From PMG-095 sp037200885 (GTDB lineage Bacteria > Myxococcota_A > Polyangia > Polyangiales > Polyangiaceae): a DNA stretch of 64,000 bases. A program made the translations under genes and the position numbers. Below, in pieces: positions 37,395 through 46,834 of this stretch. Where the stretch lies: positions 1,054,001 through 1,118,000 of the forward strand of contig JBBCIN010000001.1 in the NCBI GenBank assembly GCA_037200885.1. The letters are read 5' to 3'. Under the pieces are notes generated by a model. The model made no database searches, had not been told where the DNA came from, and worked only from the letters and a program-made list of their open reading frames with translations. Position 1 is the stretch's first letter, and every line of letters begins with the position of its first letter.

Positions 37395-38060
37395 GTGCCC
37401 AGTTTCGCTTGTCAGAGTTGCGCCAAAGAGTTCGCCGTGCCCGAGGCCACTTTGGCCAAATACCCGGGTTGGCAACCCAAACTATGCCTGTCGTGCAAGA
37501 AACAAAGCCCGCAAGTATCCAGTAAGAAGGCGCCCGCGGCGCGCGCGCGCGGCAGCCGTCCGTCAGCCGGTTCGCGTGAAGAGAACCTGAGCGTGGCCGA
37601 GGTGTTGGCCAAATACAGCAATGGTCCGGTGGACGGCGTGTTCACCGACGGTGCCGCCGAACCCAACCCGGGCGCCGGCGGTTGGGGTGCGGTCTACGTC
37701 GCGAACAACCAGGTGGTCGGGGAGCTCTGGGGTCACGAGCCCTACACCACCAACAATCGCATGGAACTGAGCGCGCTGATCAACGGCTGCAGCTTGGTGC
37801 CCGACGGTCAAAAGGCAGTGCTCTACACCGACAGCCAATTGTGCGTCAGCACGATCAATGAATGGGCCAAAGGTTGGGAGGCGCGCGGCTGGAAACGCAA
37901 AGGCGGCGAGATCAAAAATCTCGAGTTGGTGCAAGAGCTGTACGGCATTTGCCGGCGCCGCCCGGAGCTCGAACTGCGCTGGATTGCCGCGCACTCCGGC
38001 AATCGCTGGAACGAATACGCCGACGCGCTCGCCACCGCTTACCGGCGTAAAGTGCGCTGA
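37395..38060 (+). CDS. RNase HI with N-terminal zinc ribbon
   Basis: 221 residues from a GTG. The N-terminus carries two Cys pairs (CQSC at about 6-9 and CLSC at about 31-34), a small zinc-ribbon-like unit, then a basic linker. The RNase H domain is complete: D85 (FTDGAAEPNPG), E124 (RMELSAL), D146 (YTDSQLC) and D210 (EYADALA). It should cleave RNA in RNA-DNA hybrids. Bacterial RNase HI usually lacks a ribbon; eukaryotic-type fusions use a different domain. The stop is 2 bp from that of the convergent lipoprotein gene. Confidence 0.93.
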   Translation: MPSFACQSCAKEFAVPEATLAKYPGWQPKLCLSCKKQSPQVSSKKAPAARARGSRPSAGSREENLSVAEVLAKYSNGPVDGVFTDGAAEPNPGAGGWGAVYVANNQVVGELWGHEPYTTNNRMELSALINGCSLVPDGQKAVLYTDSQLCVSTINEWAKGWEARGWKRKGGEIKNLELVQELYGICRRRPELELRWIAAHSGNRWNEYADALATAYRRKVR

Positions 38061-38062
38061 AT

Positions 38063-39709
38063 CTAGGGCGCAACTACGTGCACTGAGCCATCGGCCGCGA
38101 CATGCAGGGCGACCGGTTTTTCGCCGCGGAATATCAATAATGCGTCGTCGTCGGCGTAGAGCGAGCTGAGCTCGCCCGCATTGGGACCGCCGAAGTCGGG
38201 TGCGTCGAACGCGATCACGTCTTTCGTCGTCGGCAGCGCGGCGAGGGGAGCAATGCGCAGACGCGTTTCACCGAGGCTCGAGCGCCAGAGCAAGAGCACC
38301 TTGTCGCCCAGGGGACCGGCGGCCCACCACCATTTGCTCTCGACTCCGGGGAGCTTGACCTCGTTGGATTTGCAGCCGCTCGGGTCGCAGTCGATGCGCC
38401 CGACTTGGATCCCGCCTGGAACCGTTTGCGCATACGTGAGGCTCGCGCCCGTCTTGGTACACACTAGGTCGGACTCGACGCCGCGTTCGAACGGCATGGT
38501 CGCGTTGCTTGGTTTGCTCCACGCGCCGCCCTGAAAGAGCGTGACGGTGACTTGCGTCTTGCCATCGCCGGCGGTCGCTTTGGCGTTGTGCTGACCGGCG
38601 CGCGGTCCGTAGGCGGCGACGCCGAGTGCGCCGTTTCGGACGCAGCCGTGCAGAGTGCCGGAGAACGTTCCTTTCTCGACAATCGTCTCCTTCAGCCGTC
38701 CCGAGACGAGCGATTTGGCGACGAACTCGCTGCCGCCGTCGGTCTGCTGCAAGTACACGACCTGACTACCCAGGGACAACGGATCGCCGAGGGGAGAAGC
38801 GATCGGCAATTTATTGGGTTTGCCGGCCTTGCCAGCGGACAACAGGGTGACCTGATAGCCTTCGTCCTTCTCGCCGCGCTCGACGGCCAAGCCGTTGCGG
38901 AGCAAGCGCAAGGCACCGAGCCCGCGCACGTCGGACTTTTGCCCGCTCTTCAAGTCGTAGGCAAAGAGCCCTTTCTCGGTCAGACCAGCGGCGTAAACGC
39001 CGCCCGAGTCATTGACGAGATCCACGGTCTGGGTGGGTAACTCGGGCACGTCCGCGTGGGCGTCGAAGCAACTAACCTTGCTGAAGCCCGCGGAGAACTC
39101 GCAGCCTCGCGGCTTGCCTCGACCCTCACTCGGCTTGAGCAGCAGGGCTGCACGTCCGTCCGGGGTGAGCAGCGGACCCACCAGGCTGAGCGATTTATCG
39201 CTGAAGCTCTTCCAAGTGCCGCTGTTCAGTAGCGCAGCGGGCGCCGCCTGTGGAGCCGCCATGCCTGGTGCAGCCTCCGTCTTCAGCCCGGCGCTGGCGG
39301 CGGCCTCCCACAGTTCGGTGGCAACCGAGATCAGTGAGCTGTCGGTCGGCAGCGTGCATGTGCCCTTGTCGTCGCCGCAGGCGAGACGTTCGTGCAATTT
39401 CCGTTTGAGCAGGGCTCCTTCGCTGCTGGTGCCGAGCGCGGCATACAAGTCATCTGCCGGGCCCGCGCAGCGTGCCGGATAGCCGGACTTGTCCCCCAAG
39501 GTCGCCGCGTTTCCCAGGGCGATCGAGCGCAGCTGGGCGATGCGAACGGCCAGTGCGCTTTGCGCAGCCGGACCGGCGAGGCAGGTGCTGAGCTCATTCC
39601 ACGACTTTTGCGCGTCGCCGTTGGAACAGGCGGCGAGACTGAGGGCGACGAGCGCCAGGCTGAGCGTCTTTGGAGAGTGCACATTCGCGGTTGGGGCTCG
39701 GCGCGTCAT
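38063..39709 (-). CDS. large putative lipoprotein
   Basis: 548 residues. The signal peptide ends in LSLAAC (lipobox). The mature part starts with a helical region with a few Cys (TCLAGPAAQ, CAGPADDLY, LACGDDKGTCTLP). From about residue 160 it turns into repeated beta-strand segments (SLSLVGPLLTPDGRAALLL, VDLVNDSGGVYAAGLTEKGLFAY, VTLLSAGKAGKPN, KVLLLWRSSLGETRLRIAPL) that suggest a beta-propeller. No family was recognised. It is an envelope or surface lipoprotein of unknown role. Confidence 0.78.
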   Translation of the reverse strand: MTRRAPTANVHSPKTLSLALVALSLAACSNGDAQKSWNELSTCLAGPAAQSALAVRIAQLRSIALGNAATLGDKSGYPARCAGPADDLYAALGTSSEGALLKRKLHERLACGDDKGTCTLPTDSSLISVATELWEAAASAGLKTEAAPGMAAPQAAPAALLNSGTWKSFSDKSLSLVGPLLTPDGRAALLLKPSEGRGKPRGCEFSAGFSKVSCFDAHADVPELPTQTVDLVNDSGGVYAAGLTEKGLFAYDLKSGQKSDVRGLGALRLLRNGLAVERGEKDEGYQVTLLSAGKAGKPNKLPIASPLGDPLSLGSQVVYLQQTDGGSEFVAKSLVSGRLKETIVEKGTFSGTLHGCVRNGALGVAAYGPRAGQHNAKATAGDGKTQVTVTLFQGGAWSKPSNATMPFERGVESDLVCTKTGASLTYAQTVPGGIQVGRIDCDPSGCKSNEVKLPGVESKWWWAAGPLGDKVLLLWRSSLGETRLRIAPLAALPTTKDVIAFDAPDFGGPNAGELSSLYADDDALLIFRGEKPVALHVAADGSVHVVAP

Positions 39710-39727
39710 GCGCTCGAGACTACAGAC

Positions 39728-40708
39728 TCAACGGAAGAGCGCCAACACTTCGTCCCGCGCGTCGATCATCTGCGCCCAGCTCGCGCGCAGATCCGCGGCG
39801 CCAAAGCCGACGTGGCGCGCTTCGAGCGAGCTCGATAGCTCCTCGATCACCGCCTCATTCACTGCCGAATCGTGGCGCAAACGGTACTCGAGCCGATCCG
39901 CCAGCCGCACCACCGCCACCTGCATGCCGACCGTTCCGCCGCCCGCATAGGCGCGCTCCGGTTGATGGTGCCAGGCGACGACTTGCGCGATCGGCTCCGG
40001 AATTTTCCAGCTCGAGAGCACGTGCGCGCCCAGCACCGCGTGGTCGTAGCCCAGGCGATCGCGCTCGGCCAAGTGCAAGCGATCTGGCGAGTCGAGCGCA
40101 TCGGGGGGCAGGCCGTCGTATGATTCGATGCCCGCCTGAATGCACAGGAGCTTGCCGATATCGTGCAACAGTCCAGTCAGGAACAACTGGTCACCCGAGC
40201 GCAGTCGCCACTCGTCGGCCAAGGCTCGCGCGATCGCCGCCGTGCCAGCGCAGTGATTGCGTATCGCCGCGCCGCGGCTCTTCACGTCGCGAAACATATC
40301 CATCGTGGCCACGCCCACCACGATTTCGCGCACGGTGTTTCGGCCGAGCCGCGCGCAGGCCATGAGTACGCTCTCGCACGGCACCAGGGTTCGATAGAGG
40401 GCGGAGTTGGCGATGCGCAAGAAGGTGACGGACAGGGCCGGGTCCTTGAGGATCACGCCTTCCAAGTCGGCGGTGCGGTAGTCCTCGTCACCCAAAAGAC
40501 TGAGCACTTGGCGAGCGACGACCGGGAAGGGCCGGATCTTGGCGCTGAGCAGCACTGCGCCCGCCAGGCGATGCGTGGCCAGGTCCGTGCCGTGCGCGGG
40601 ATGCTCGTCCGTGTACCAGAGGCGATCCTGAACTACTTCGCGAGCCAGCTCGTGCACGCCCTCGCAACGGCTGAATTGGGGCAAACTTAAGCTGCTCGCT
40701 CGGGGCAT
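39728..40708 (-). CDS. HDOD-domain protein
   Basis: 326 residues. The HDOD domain covers about 55-250: LLSAKIRPFPVVARQVLSLLGDEDYRTADLEGVILKDPALSVTFLRIANSA (split) and a C-terminal HD-like stretch with LLHDIGKLL. HDOD proteins are signal-output or scaffold modules, usually without phosphodiesterase activity; here an HD pair is present but the wider metal site is not obvious. There is no membrane segment. It is divergent from the FMN reductase gene, with a TATAGT-like box between them. Confidence 0.9.
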   Translation of the reverse strand: MPRASSLSLPQFSRCEGVHELAREVVQDRLWYTDEHPAHGTDLATHRLAGAVLLSAKIRPFPVVARQVLSLLGDEDYRTADLEGVILKDPALSVTFLRIANSALYRTLVPCESVLMACARLGRNTVREIVVGVATMDMFRDVKSRGAAIRNHCAGTAAIARALADEWRLRSGDQLFLTGLLHDIGKLLCIQAGIESYDGLPPDALDSPDRLHLAERDRLGYDHAVLGAHVLSSWKIPEPIAQVVAWHHQPERAYAGGGTVGMQVAVVRLADRLEYRLRHDSAVNEAVIEELSSSLEARHVGFGAADLRASWAQMIDARDEVLALFR

Positions 40709-40768
40709 GTCTACTATAGTGGCGGTTTGCGTATTTTAGTGTATGGTGGTCCACAGAGAGAAGTCGCC

Positions 40769-41317
40769 ATGAGTTCAGTCCTGATCATTTCCGGTAGCCC
40801 CTCGAGCACGTCGCGCACCGAGCGGCTGGCTCGATCCATCGCCACACGAATCGCCGCGCGCGACGTGCAAGCCTCGTTGCTCGACGTGCGCAATCTGCCC
40901 GCCGCTGATCTGCTGCACGCGCGCTTCGACGCGCCCAGCATCGTGGAGGCCACCGCGCGCGTGGCTGCCGCCGACGGCATCGTCGTGGCAACGCCCGTGT
41001 ACAAAGCCGCGTACTCCGGGCTGCTCAAAACGTTCTTGGACGTGCTGCCGCAATTCGGCCTGCGTGGCAAGGTCGTGCTGCCACTCGCCACGGGCGGGTC
41101 GGTCGCCCACGTGCTCGCGATCGACTACGCGCTCCGGCCGGTGCTGAGCTCGCTCGACCCACTTCACGTCGTCAATGGCTTGTTCCTGCTGGACAAGCAA
41201 ATCACCGTGCTGGAGAGCGGGGAGGTGCAGTTGGACACGGACGTCGATCAAAAATTGGATTCCGCGATCGATCAGTTCTTGCGCGGCCTTCAGCGAGTCG
41301 CAAGCGCCGGGATCTGA
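40769..41317 (+). CDS. NADPH-dependent FMN reductase (SsuE-like)
   Basis: 182 residues from the ATG at 40769. Flavodoxin-like fold: ISGSPSSTSRTERLARSI for FMN phosphate binding, and VVATPVYKAAYSGLLKTFLDVLPQFGLRGKVVLPLATGGS for the conserved SsuE block. SsuE supplies reduced FMN to the alkanesulfonate monooxygenase SsuD. No ssuD or ssuABC gene is in the window, so the partner, if any, is elsewhere and a more general flavin reductase role is possible. Confidence 0.9.
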   Translation: MSSVLIISGSPSSTSRTERLARSIATRIAARDVQASLLDVRNLPAADLLHARFDAPSIVEATARVAAADGIVVATPVYKAAYSGLLKTFLDVLPQFGLRGKVVLPLATGGSVAHVLAIDYALRPVLSSLDPLHVVNGLFLLDKQITVLESGEVQLDTDVDQKLDSAIDQFLRGLQRVASAGI

Positions 41318-41322
41318 ATGCG

Positions 41323-42921
41323 CTATTGGCTCGGCGGCGTGCTCGTGTGAGTACTGGCGAGCGCTTTTTCGGTCGCCTTGGCAGCCGTGCTCGAGTCATG
41401 CGCGAGCCGCTTTTGCGCGGGATCTTTCAGGGTACGCGCGGCTGACTCGAAGCGCTTGGCGAGCGCCTGCCAAAACTTGGGATCGTTCTGGGGTGGAGCG
41501 AGTCCCAATAAATAGGCAGCGTCGAAGGCAGCCAGGGGGGCGCTCGGGTTGTTCTTTTCGGCGGCCAAGCGGTCCAGCTCGGTCACCTGCAGCGTGCCGG
41601 TGGGCAGTTGCGGGCCGCGCAAAATCAGCTCGCTCGCGTCGCGCGGTCCGTTCTGCAAGCTGCTGGCCAGAGCGTGGTAGAGCGCGCGTTCCGGGCTGGG
41701 CTTCTCGCTATTGCTGAGCTGCGTCGCGACTGCGAAGTCCTCGGCCTTGAAATAGCGCCGACCACGTTCGAGCAACGCCCGCGTCAGCAGGTCTCGGCCG
41801 GCCTCGTCGAGCTTGGACGGATCCAAGTGGGCCGCGAGGGAGCGCGGCAGGCCGCGCTCCAGCAGCGCGCGCAAGAGTGGCGCATCGAGCGAACTGCTTG
41901 CGAGCAGGTGACCGGCGTAGAAAGTGGGCAGGCGAAGTGCGAGCTTTCGTTCGGTCGTATCATCGAGGGCCGGTCCGAGCGGTGGAAGGAGCAGTCGATC
42001 GAGCGCGTCGATGCGGCGCCCCGAGTAGACCTCGGACAGCAGAGCGCGTGCGCGCTCCACTCGCGGGTCGACCAAGACGCCTTCGTTCGAAAGCTCGCGC
42101 AGTCCGACCAAGGCGGCGTCGCGACCGCGCGCTTTGCGCGGTTCGAGCGCTTCGTCGAGCGCGGCGTAGTACGCCTCTCGCACCTCGGAGTCGTCGCTCA
42201 TCTCCTTTGGCAGGGCCACTTGGCGCACGACCGACACGAAGCGCATGTCGGCTAGGCCGGCCTCGATCGCGACGACGCCCTTGGCGTAAGCGGACAGGCG
42301 GGCGGCCGAAAGCGACAGCTCGTGGATCGCTTGCGCCTGGGTCACGATCCAGGGTTTGAGTGTGCTCTGGAAAAAGTCCATGAAGTGCGGTTTGTCGAAG
42401 GGCGCCGAGAGCTCGGGCGCCTTCTGCACCAAGCGCGCGAGTCTTCCGGCCGAAGCCAGCGCGATCAGCGTATCCTCGATGCTCCGCTCCAGCTCGGGGC
42501 GCCTCGGCTCCAGGAACGGCAAGGCAATCACATCCGCGCAGCCGAGCGGCGCGAGCTCGGCCCGCAGCGCGCGCAACAACCCAGGCGGCAGACTGCTGTC
42601 GCCTTCCTCGCAAGTGAGCAACGCATCGCGCTCGAGCGCCGTTGCCGTAGCCAGCGCTTGCGCCAACGCTTCGCGCGCAGAGGTGATCGGTTTACACGCC
42701 TCGGTCGTGTGCGCGAGGTACTCCTGGCAGCTGGCGTCGGCTGCGGGGACGCCCGCCGGCTCGGCTACCAGCGGCACCTTCTGCTTGGCGGGCTCGACCT
42801 GCTTCCATTCACTCGTTGGGGCTCCAGGGGGCGGGGACGTGGCCGGAAGCGCGGCTTGGGGGGCGCAAGCCCACAAGGCGGTGGAAGTGGCGGAAATCGC
42901 TAGCCAGACAACGAGGCGCAT
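41323..42921 (-). CDS. large putative lipoprotein, helical
   Basis: 532 residues from the ATG at 42921. A short signal peptide ends in TALWAC (lipobox). A Pro-rich spacer follows, then a predominantly alpha-helical protein with four Cys in the first third and TPR-like helical pairs towards the end (ALLERGRRYFKAEDFAVATQL, ERALYHALASSLQNG, LAAFDAAYLLGLAPPQ). No family was recognised. The stop lies 5 bp from that of the convergent FMN reductase gene. Confidence 0.78.
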   Translation of the reverse strand: MRLVVWLAISATSTALWACAPQAALPATSPPPGAPTSEWKQVEPAKQKVPLVAEPAGVPAADASCQEYLAHTTEACKPITSAREALAQALATATALERDALLTCEEGDSSLPPGLLRALRAELAPLGCADVIALPFLEPRRPELERSIEDTLIALASAGRLARLVQKAPELSAPFDKPHFMDFFQSTLKPWIVTQAQAIHELSLSAARLSAYAKGVVAIEAGLADMRFVSVVRQVALPKEMSDDSEVREAYYAALDEALEPRKARGRDAALVGLRELSNEGVLVDPRVERARALLSEVYSGRRIDALDRLLLPPLGPALDDTTERKLALRLPTFYAGHLLASSSLDAPLLRALLERGLPRSLAAHLDPSKLDEAGRDLLTRALLERGRRYFKAEDFAVATQLSNSEKPSPERALYHALASSLQNGPRDASELILRGPQLPTGTLQVTELDRLAAEKNNPSAPLAAFDAAYLLGLAPPQNDPKFWQALAKRFESAARTLKDPAQKRLAHDSSTAAKATEKALASTHTSTPPSQ

Positions 42922-43124
42922 CGACCCGATACGACCGTTAAACCTGCACCAGGTCAAGCGCCGGACAAAATCGAACAAGCCGCGAAATGCTTGGGGAAAA
43001 TGCCGGACTTGGGGGTCAACGCGGCGCGGACCGCGGCGCCGCCGAGCGAAATATCCGAGCGATCTTCGGACACCCATCAAGTTCGAGCGAAGAACGGCCG
43101 CTTAGCTGTCGTGTACGAGTGTGA

Positions 43125-44144
43125 GTGCGGGTCGTCGGCATGAAGTACAACAGCGGGCGCACGATTCTGGTGGTTGACGACAACGCGGTCGTTCTCGAAG
43201 CGACGCGTACGACGCTCGAGCAAGCCGGCTTCCGGGTGGTGACCTGTGACCGGGCCAGTGGCGCGGTCGTCGCCGTCTTGCACGAGCGACCCGACTTGGT
43301 GCTGCTCGACGTCAACATGCCGAATATGACCGGCGATTCGTTGGCCGATGTCTTGGGTCGGACGCGAGCAACGCGGGGCACACTGGTGGTGCTCTATTCG
43401 AGCTTGCCCGCCAACGCCCTGCGCATGAAGGCGTTGGCAGCCGGGGCGCACGGCTTCATCCAAAAGACCGGCGCGCAGGCGGAGCTGGTGCGACAAGTGC
43501 GCGCGTTTTTGGAGCAAGATTCGCTCGGCGCCCAACGCGTGGCATCCATCCTCGCAGGCGAGGAGGGCACTTCCAGCGCACGCATTCGGGTTGCGCCAAG
43601 GGTGGACGAGCCGGTCTCGAGCTCTCCTCCGAGCCGTCGTTCGTTTCGGTCAAGCTCCGCTTCGCCCGCGGACTACGGTCCCAGCATCTCCAGCGCAAGC
43701 GCTCCGCCGCCGCTCCACGATAGCGGCACGATCCGCTTGATTGTGCCTACCGCGCTGTTTCTCGACGACGATCTGGCGGTGCTCACCGGCTATCGGCGAG
43801 CGCTCAGCAGTGACGAGGTGATCGGCGAGTACCTGACGTCCGCCGACCAGGCCGTACGTCGGATCGCCGCTGCCGAGCCCCCCGACGTCGTAGTGACCGA
43901 CCTGGTCATGCCTGGCATGAACGGGATGGAGTTGTATCGGCGCGCGCTCGAGCTCGATCCGACCTGGCGACACCGTTTCGTGTTCATCACGGGGGCGGGC
44001 ACACTCGGCCACGTTGCTGAATTCTTGCGCCGAGTGGGCGGCCGAGCCTTGGAGAAGCCTGTCGACATCCGACGTTTGCGGGACGCCATTCGCTACGCCG
44101 CGACGGGCGCGCGTATCTTTCGGAAAAAGAGCGCGGACGGCTGA
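43125..44144 (+). CDS. tandem receiver (REC-REC) response regulator
   Basis: 339 residues from a GTG; ATG 43140 is an alternative. Numbered from the GTG, the first receiver has acidic pocket VVDDN, phospho-acceptor D62 (LLDVNMPNMTG) and K114. A Ser/Pro-rich linker (about 160-200) leads to a second receiver with FLDDD, phospho-acceptor D259 (VVTDLVMPGMNG) and K311 (LEKPVD). There is no DNA-binding or enzymatic output domain, so it may act as a phosphate relay or sink or through protein contacts, as in myxobacterial motility and development pathways. No kinase gene is adjacent. Confidence 0.92.
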   Translation: MRVVGMKYNSGRTILVVDDNAVVLEATRTTLEQAGFRVVTCDRASGAVVAVLHERPDLVLLDVNMPNMTGDSLADVLGRTRATRGTLVVLYSSLPANALRMKALAAGAHGFIQKTGAQAELVRQVRAFLEQDSLGAQRVASILAGEEGTSSARIRVAPRVDEPVSSSPPSRRSFRSSSASPADYGPSISSASAPPPLHDSGTIRLIVPTALFLDDDLAVLTGYRRALSSDEVIGEYLTSADQAVRRIAAAEPPDVVVTDLVMPGMNGMELYRRALELDPTWRHRFVFITGAGTLGHVAEFLRRVGGRALEKPVDIRRLRDAIRYAATGARIFRKKSADG

Positions 44145-44251
44145 TTCCTGCCGTTCGACACAAGCGCCTCAGTCGCTCACTTCGCTGCCGATTCGTCGCG
44201 CACGAGTGGCGCTCCCTCGCACGAGCCTTTCTGCGTGGTAGTGTAAGCGGC

Positions 44252-44554
44252 ATGGCCAGGCTTTTAGCGGGTGTGCTCGGCGTTTGGTTGCTGGCAGGCT
44301 GCGCTCAGAGCAGTGGCGCGCCGCTTCGCTCGCCGTCGCTCGACTACTCCCCGCCAGCGCCCACGACTGCCGATGGAGACACAGTCGGCGCGGATCGCCG
44401 CGGTCCCGCGGACACGCTGCACCAGGGGGTGACGACCGACGGTCCAGCGCCCGGTTGGGACGTAAGCAAAGGGGGGCCGAGCTACGATCCGAAACATCGC
44501 GTGGGCGGCGCGGTCGATCCCCCACCGGCCAACGGCTCATCACCTTCGAAATAG
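44252..44554 (+). CDS. small lipoprotein
   Basis: 100 residues. The signal peptide GVLGVWLLAGC ends in lipobox LAGC. The mature part is short, Gly/Pro/Asp-rich and probably unstructured (PAPTTADGDTVGADRRG, PAPGWDVSKGGPSYDPKHR). It is likely a surface or periplasmic anchor peptide of unknown role. Confidence 0.68.
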   Translation: MARLLAGVLGVWLLAGCAQSSGAPLRSPSLDYSPPAPTTADGDTVGADRRGPADTLHQGVTTDGPAPGWDVSKGGPSYDPKHRVGGAVDPPPANGSSPSK

Positions 44555-44641
44555 CAGCGCGCGATTGGCACCTTCGGCACGTCGTCGCAGCTGACGCGAA
44601 GCGCTCGGCGCGCGCCATTCACCCCGTGCGCAGAGTGCCCG

Positions 44642-46225
44642 TCACTGTCCGCCTTCGTCCTCGGCAGTGGCTCTCTTGATTTGATCGATCAGCGAGCCCG
44701 GGCCGTAGGGATTGGCTCGAGCCGCAGCCGGTAAATCATTGCTTTTTGGCGCGTCTGGCGCGGGTGACTCAGTTGCAGAGCCGTTCGTCGTCGCTTCGTC
44801 GCTCCTGTCTGCGGCCGCCGGCGCAGGCTTCGGTGTTGCTCGAACCGCGCGCGGAAGCGTTCGTTGGTGCTCGACCGACAAGCTCTCGAGGTCGACGACG
44901 AGTGGGACGCTGCTGGCGGCGGCGGCGGCGGCGGCGGCGGGCGCGGCCTCACTCGTTGGACTCAGGGTCGCGATCACGATAGGTGCAGGCACCGCGCGGA
45001 CGGGGAGCCCTTGCGGCTGTTGACGTTGCTTCAGGCTGCGCACGAGCGAAGCGCCCGCTGCCGAGGCCGTGACGCACACGACCAACGCAATGCACGCGGA
45101 CACCCAGCGCGGTCGCTCGCTGAGGGAGCCAGCGGCCTCGAGGCTCGTCCGCTGGCTCGGGCGATCATTGCCAGACGCGTTCGGCGCCACCGGAACTGGC
45201 GAGGCGTATGCGACGGGGGTAGGCAGCGGCGGCGCGGGCGGCAGCGGTGATGGACGGGACGGAGATGACACCGCAAAAGAGCCGAGCGGCGGCAAAGGCG
45301 TTGGGCGAGCAAGCGGCGCGTTGGAGGATACGGCCCGCGACGTGCGCGGCAGAGGGGTCGGCGGACGCGAGATCTGCACCGCGGAAGAGTCGATACTCGG
45401 CAGCGGCGAACGCGTGGGCACATGCAAGGGCGGCGCAGGCTCCGGCCTTTCCAATGCAAATTCCAGGGTTGCCAGCGGCCGCTCATAGCTCGCGATAGAC
45501 CGTGGGGTGGGCTCTTCGGCGGGGGGAGGCGCAGGTGGCGTGCGCTTCGGAGCGGGCGGGCGACCGGGCATGGGCGTGCGGATCGCTGCGGCCACCGGCG
45601 GGTGACTCGGCGCGGGCGTCGTGCTCGGCGTCGCGGTCGGCGACGGGCCCGGATGGGAGCTGGCGCTCGCGGCGGGGATCAACGTCCCTACTGGACGCCA
45701 ACTCGGCATGCCTTCGCGCCAAACCAGCGCGCCCTCACCGAGCTTGCCGGTGCGGCGCGCCAGGATGAGCTGCTCAATCGTCATCTCGACCAACTCGGTG
45801 CCGCCGAGGTCGACGTACCAGAGGGGCTTGTCGCTGGGCGCGATGGACGGCTGCCGCGGCGGGGCCGGTGGAAGCGAACGCAGGGTGCTCGGCCGCGGCA
45901 CCGGGCGCGACACACGTTCGTCATCGACCAGGCTCGGCTGCGGTGAGCGACTGCGCCCTCGCCCTGCGCCGCTCATCGCGGCTACCGCCGCCAACGAGCT
46001 CACCATGTGGGTCGCGTCGTCCTCGTCTTCTTCCTCTCGGCCAGCGTTCACGACGTCCATCGGTGGCGGCGGCACCGGCTCCGAGCGGTGCTCGGCCAGC
46101 GCCCGATCGAGCCGCACGAACTGCCCGCACTCGCAACGCAAAACGCGAAGCTTGCGCGCCCGCTCGCCGCTCGTCACATGACGCCGGCCGCAGCCGCTGC
46201 AGTCGACCTCAAGCAATCCGCTCAT
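44642..46225 (-). CDS. zinc-ribbon/GYF-domain membrane protein
   Basis: 527 residues. The N-terminus has a zinc ribbon (CSGCGRRH and CECGQF). A GYF_2-type domain lies at about 134-180 (WYVDLGGTELVEMTIEQLILARRTGKLGEGALVWREGMPSWRPVG, split). A very long Pro/Ala/Ser-rich linker follows (about 190-385), then a membrane segment (WVSACIALVVCVTASAAGASLV, split) and a C-terminal tail with a poly-Ala run. GYF domains bind Pro-rich peptides, so the linker could be an internal ligand. Similar ribbon-GYF-membrane layouts occur in myxobacterial motility and cell-envelope proteins. The function here is unknown. Confidence 0.82.
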   Translation of the reverse strand: MSGLLEVDCSGCGRRHVTSGERARKLRVLRCECGQFVRLDRALAEHRSEPVPPPPMDVVNAGREEEDEDDATHMVSSLAAVAAMSGAGRGRSRSPQPSLVDDERVSRPVPRPSTLRSLPPAPPRQPSIAPSDKPLWYVDLGGTELVEMTIEQLILARRTGKLGEGALVWREGMPSWRPVGTLIPAASASSHPGPSPTATPSTTPAPSHPPVAAAIRTPMPGRPPAPKRTPPAPPPAEEPTPRSIASYERPLATLEFALERPEPAPPLHVPTRSPLPSIDSSAVQISRPPTPLPRTSRAVSSNAPLARPTPLPPLGSFAVSSPSRPSPLPPAPPLPTPVAYASPVPVAPNASGNDRPSQRTSLEAAGSLSERPRWVSACIALVVCVTASAAGASLVRSLKQRQQPQGLPVRAVPAPIVIATLSPTSEAAPAAAAAAAASSVPLVVDLESLSVEHQRTLPRAVRATPKPAPAAADRSDEATTNGSATESPAPDAPKSNDLPAAARANPYGPGSLIDQIKRATAEDEGGQ

Positions 46226-46294
46226 CGGGGGCCCGGCAGCATACCTCCGGCTATTGAGCCGGCAAGGGGCTTGAAGCGGGTATTTTTTCAGTGC

Positions 46295-46834
46295 TTAGAA
46301 AATCAGCGCTCCGTGCACGCCCAGCACGTAGCTATTGAAGGCGTCGTTGTCCCCGCTCTTCAGCATGCCGTTGTAGCCGCCGTGCACGCCCAGGTCGATG
46401 AAAGGCAGGATCGTCAAGTCGAGGGTCAAGCCGGCGTCCGCCGTGGCACCCGAACGACCCTCGCCGAAGTTGCTGGAGAGGTGGCCGTAGCCGAGGTGCG
46501 CGTAGGCGCCCGGCTCCAAGACCTTCAGGAACGAAATGCGCGCGCCGACGATGCCTTGGGAGAGCTTGGCGTCAGCGGTGCCGGAAAACGCGTGGTACGC
46601 GCCGCCGATCTCGGGCGTGAGTTGCAGTACCGCCAGGTCGAGCTTGTAGCCCAGCCGAACATTGAAGCCGGTGCCGCTCCCGACGTTGCTTTCCTCAATG
46701 CCATTCGTGTAGTCGAGGTCGACCCCGATGCTGGTGCCGCTCTTGGCCTGCGCCTTTTGCGTGGCGACGAGCATGACGGTGGAGGCGATCAACGCGGGAA
46801 GGAGGCGAACGGGGAGCGAGTAACGTCGAAACAT
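46295..46834 (-). CDS. outer-membrane beta-barrel-like protein
   Basis: 179 residues. A signal peptide ends near VATQKAQAKS. The mature protein alternates beta-strands (GTSIGVDLDYTNG, FNVRLGYKLDLAV, TPEIGGAYHAFSG, GIVGARISFLKV, GLTLDLTILPFIDLGVHGGY) and ends in aromatic F (VHGALIF), the usual outer-membrane insertion signal. It is probably a small eight-stranded barrel. The stretch between it and the next gene (46835-47066) holds no supported gene. Confidence 0.8.
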   Translation of the reverse strand: MFRRYSLPVRLLPALIASTVMLVATQKAQAKSGTSIGVDLDYTNGIEESNVGSGTGFNVRLGYKLDLAVLQLTPEIGGAYHAFSGTADAKLSQGIVGARISFLKVLEPGAYAHLGYGHLSSNFGEGRSGATADAGLTLDLTILPFIDLGVHGGYNGMLKSGDNDAFNSYVLGVHGALIF

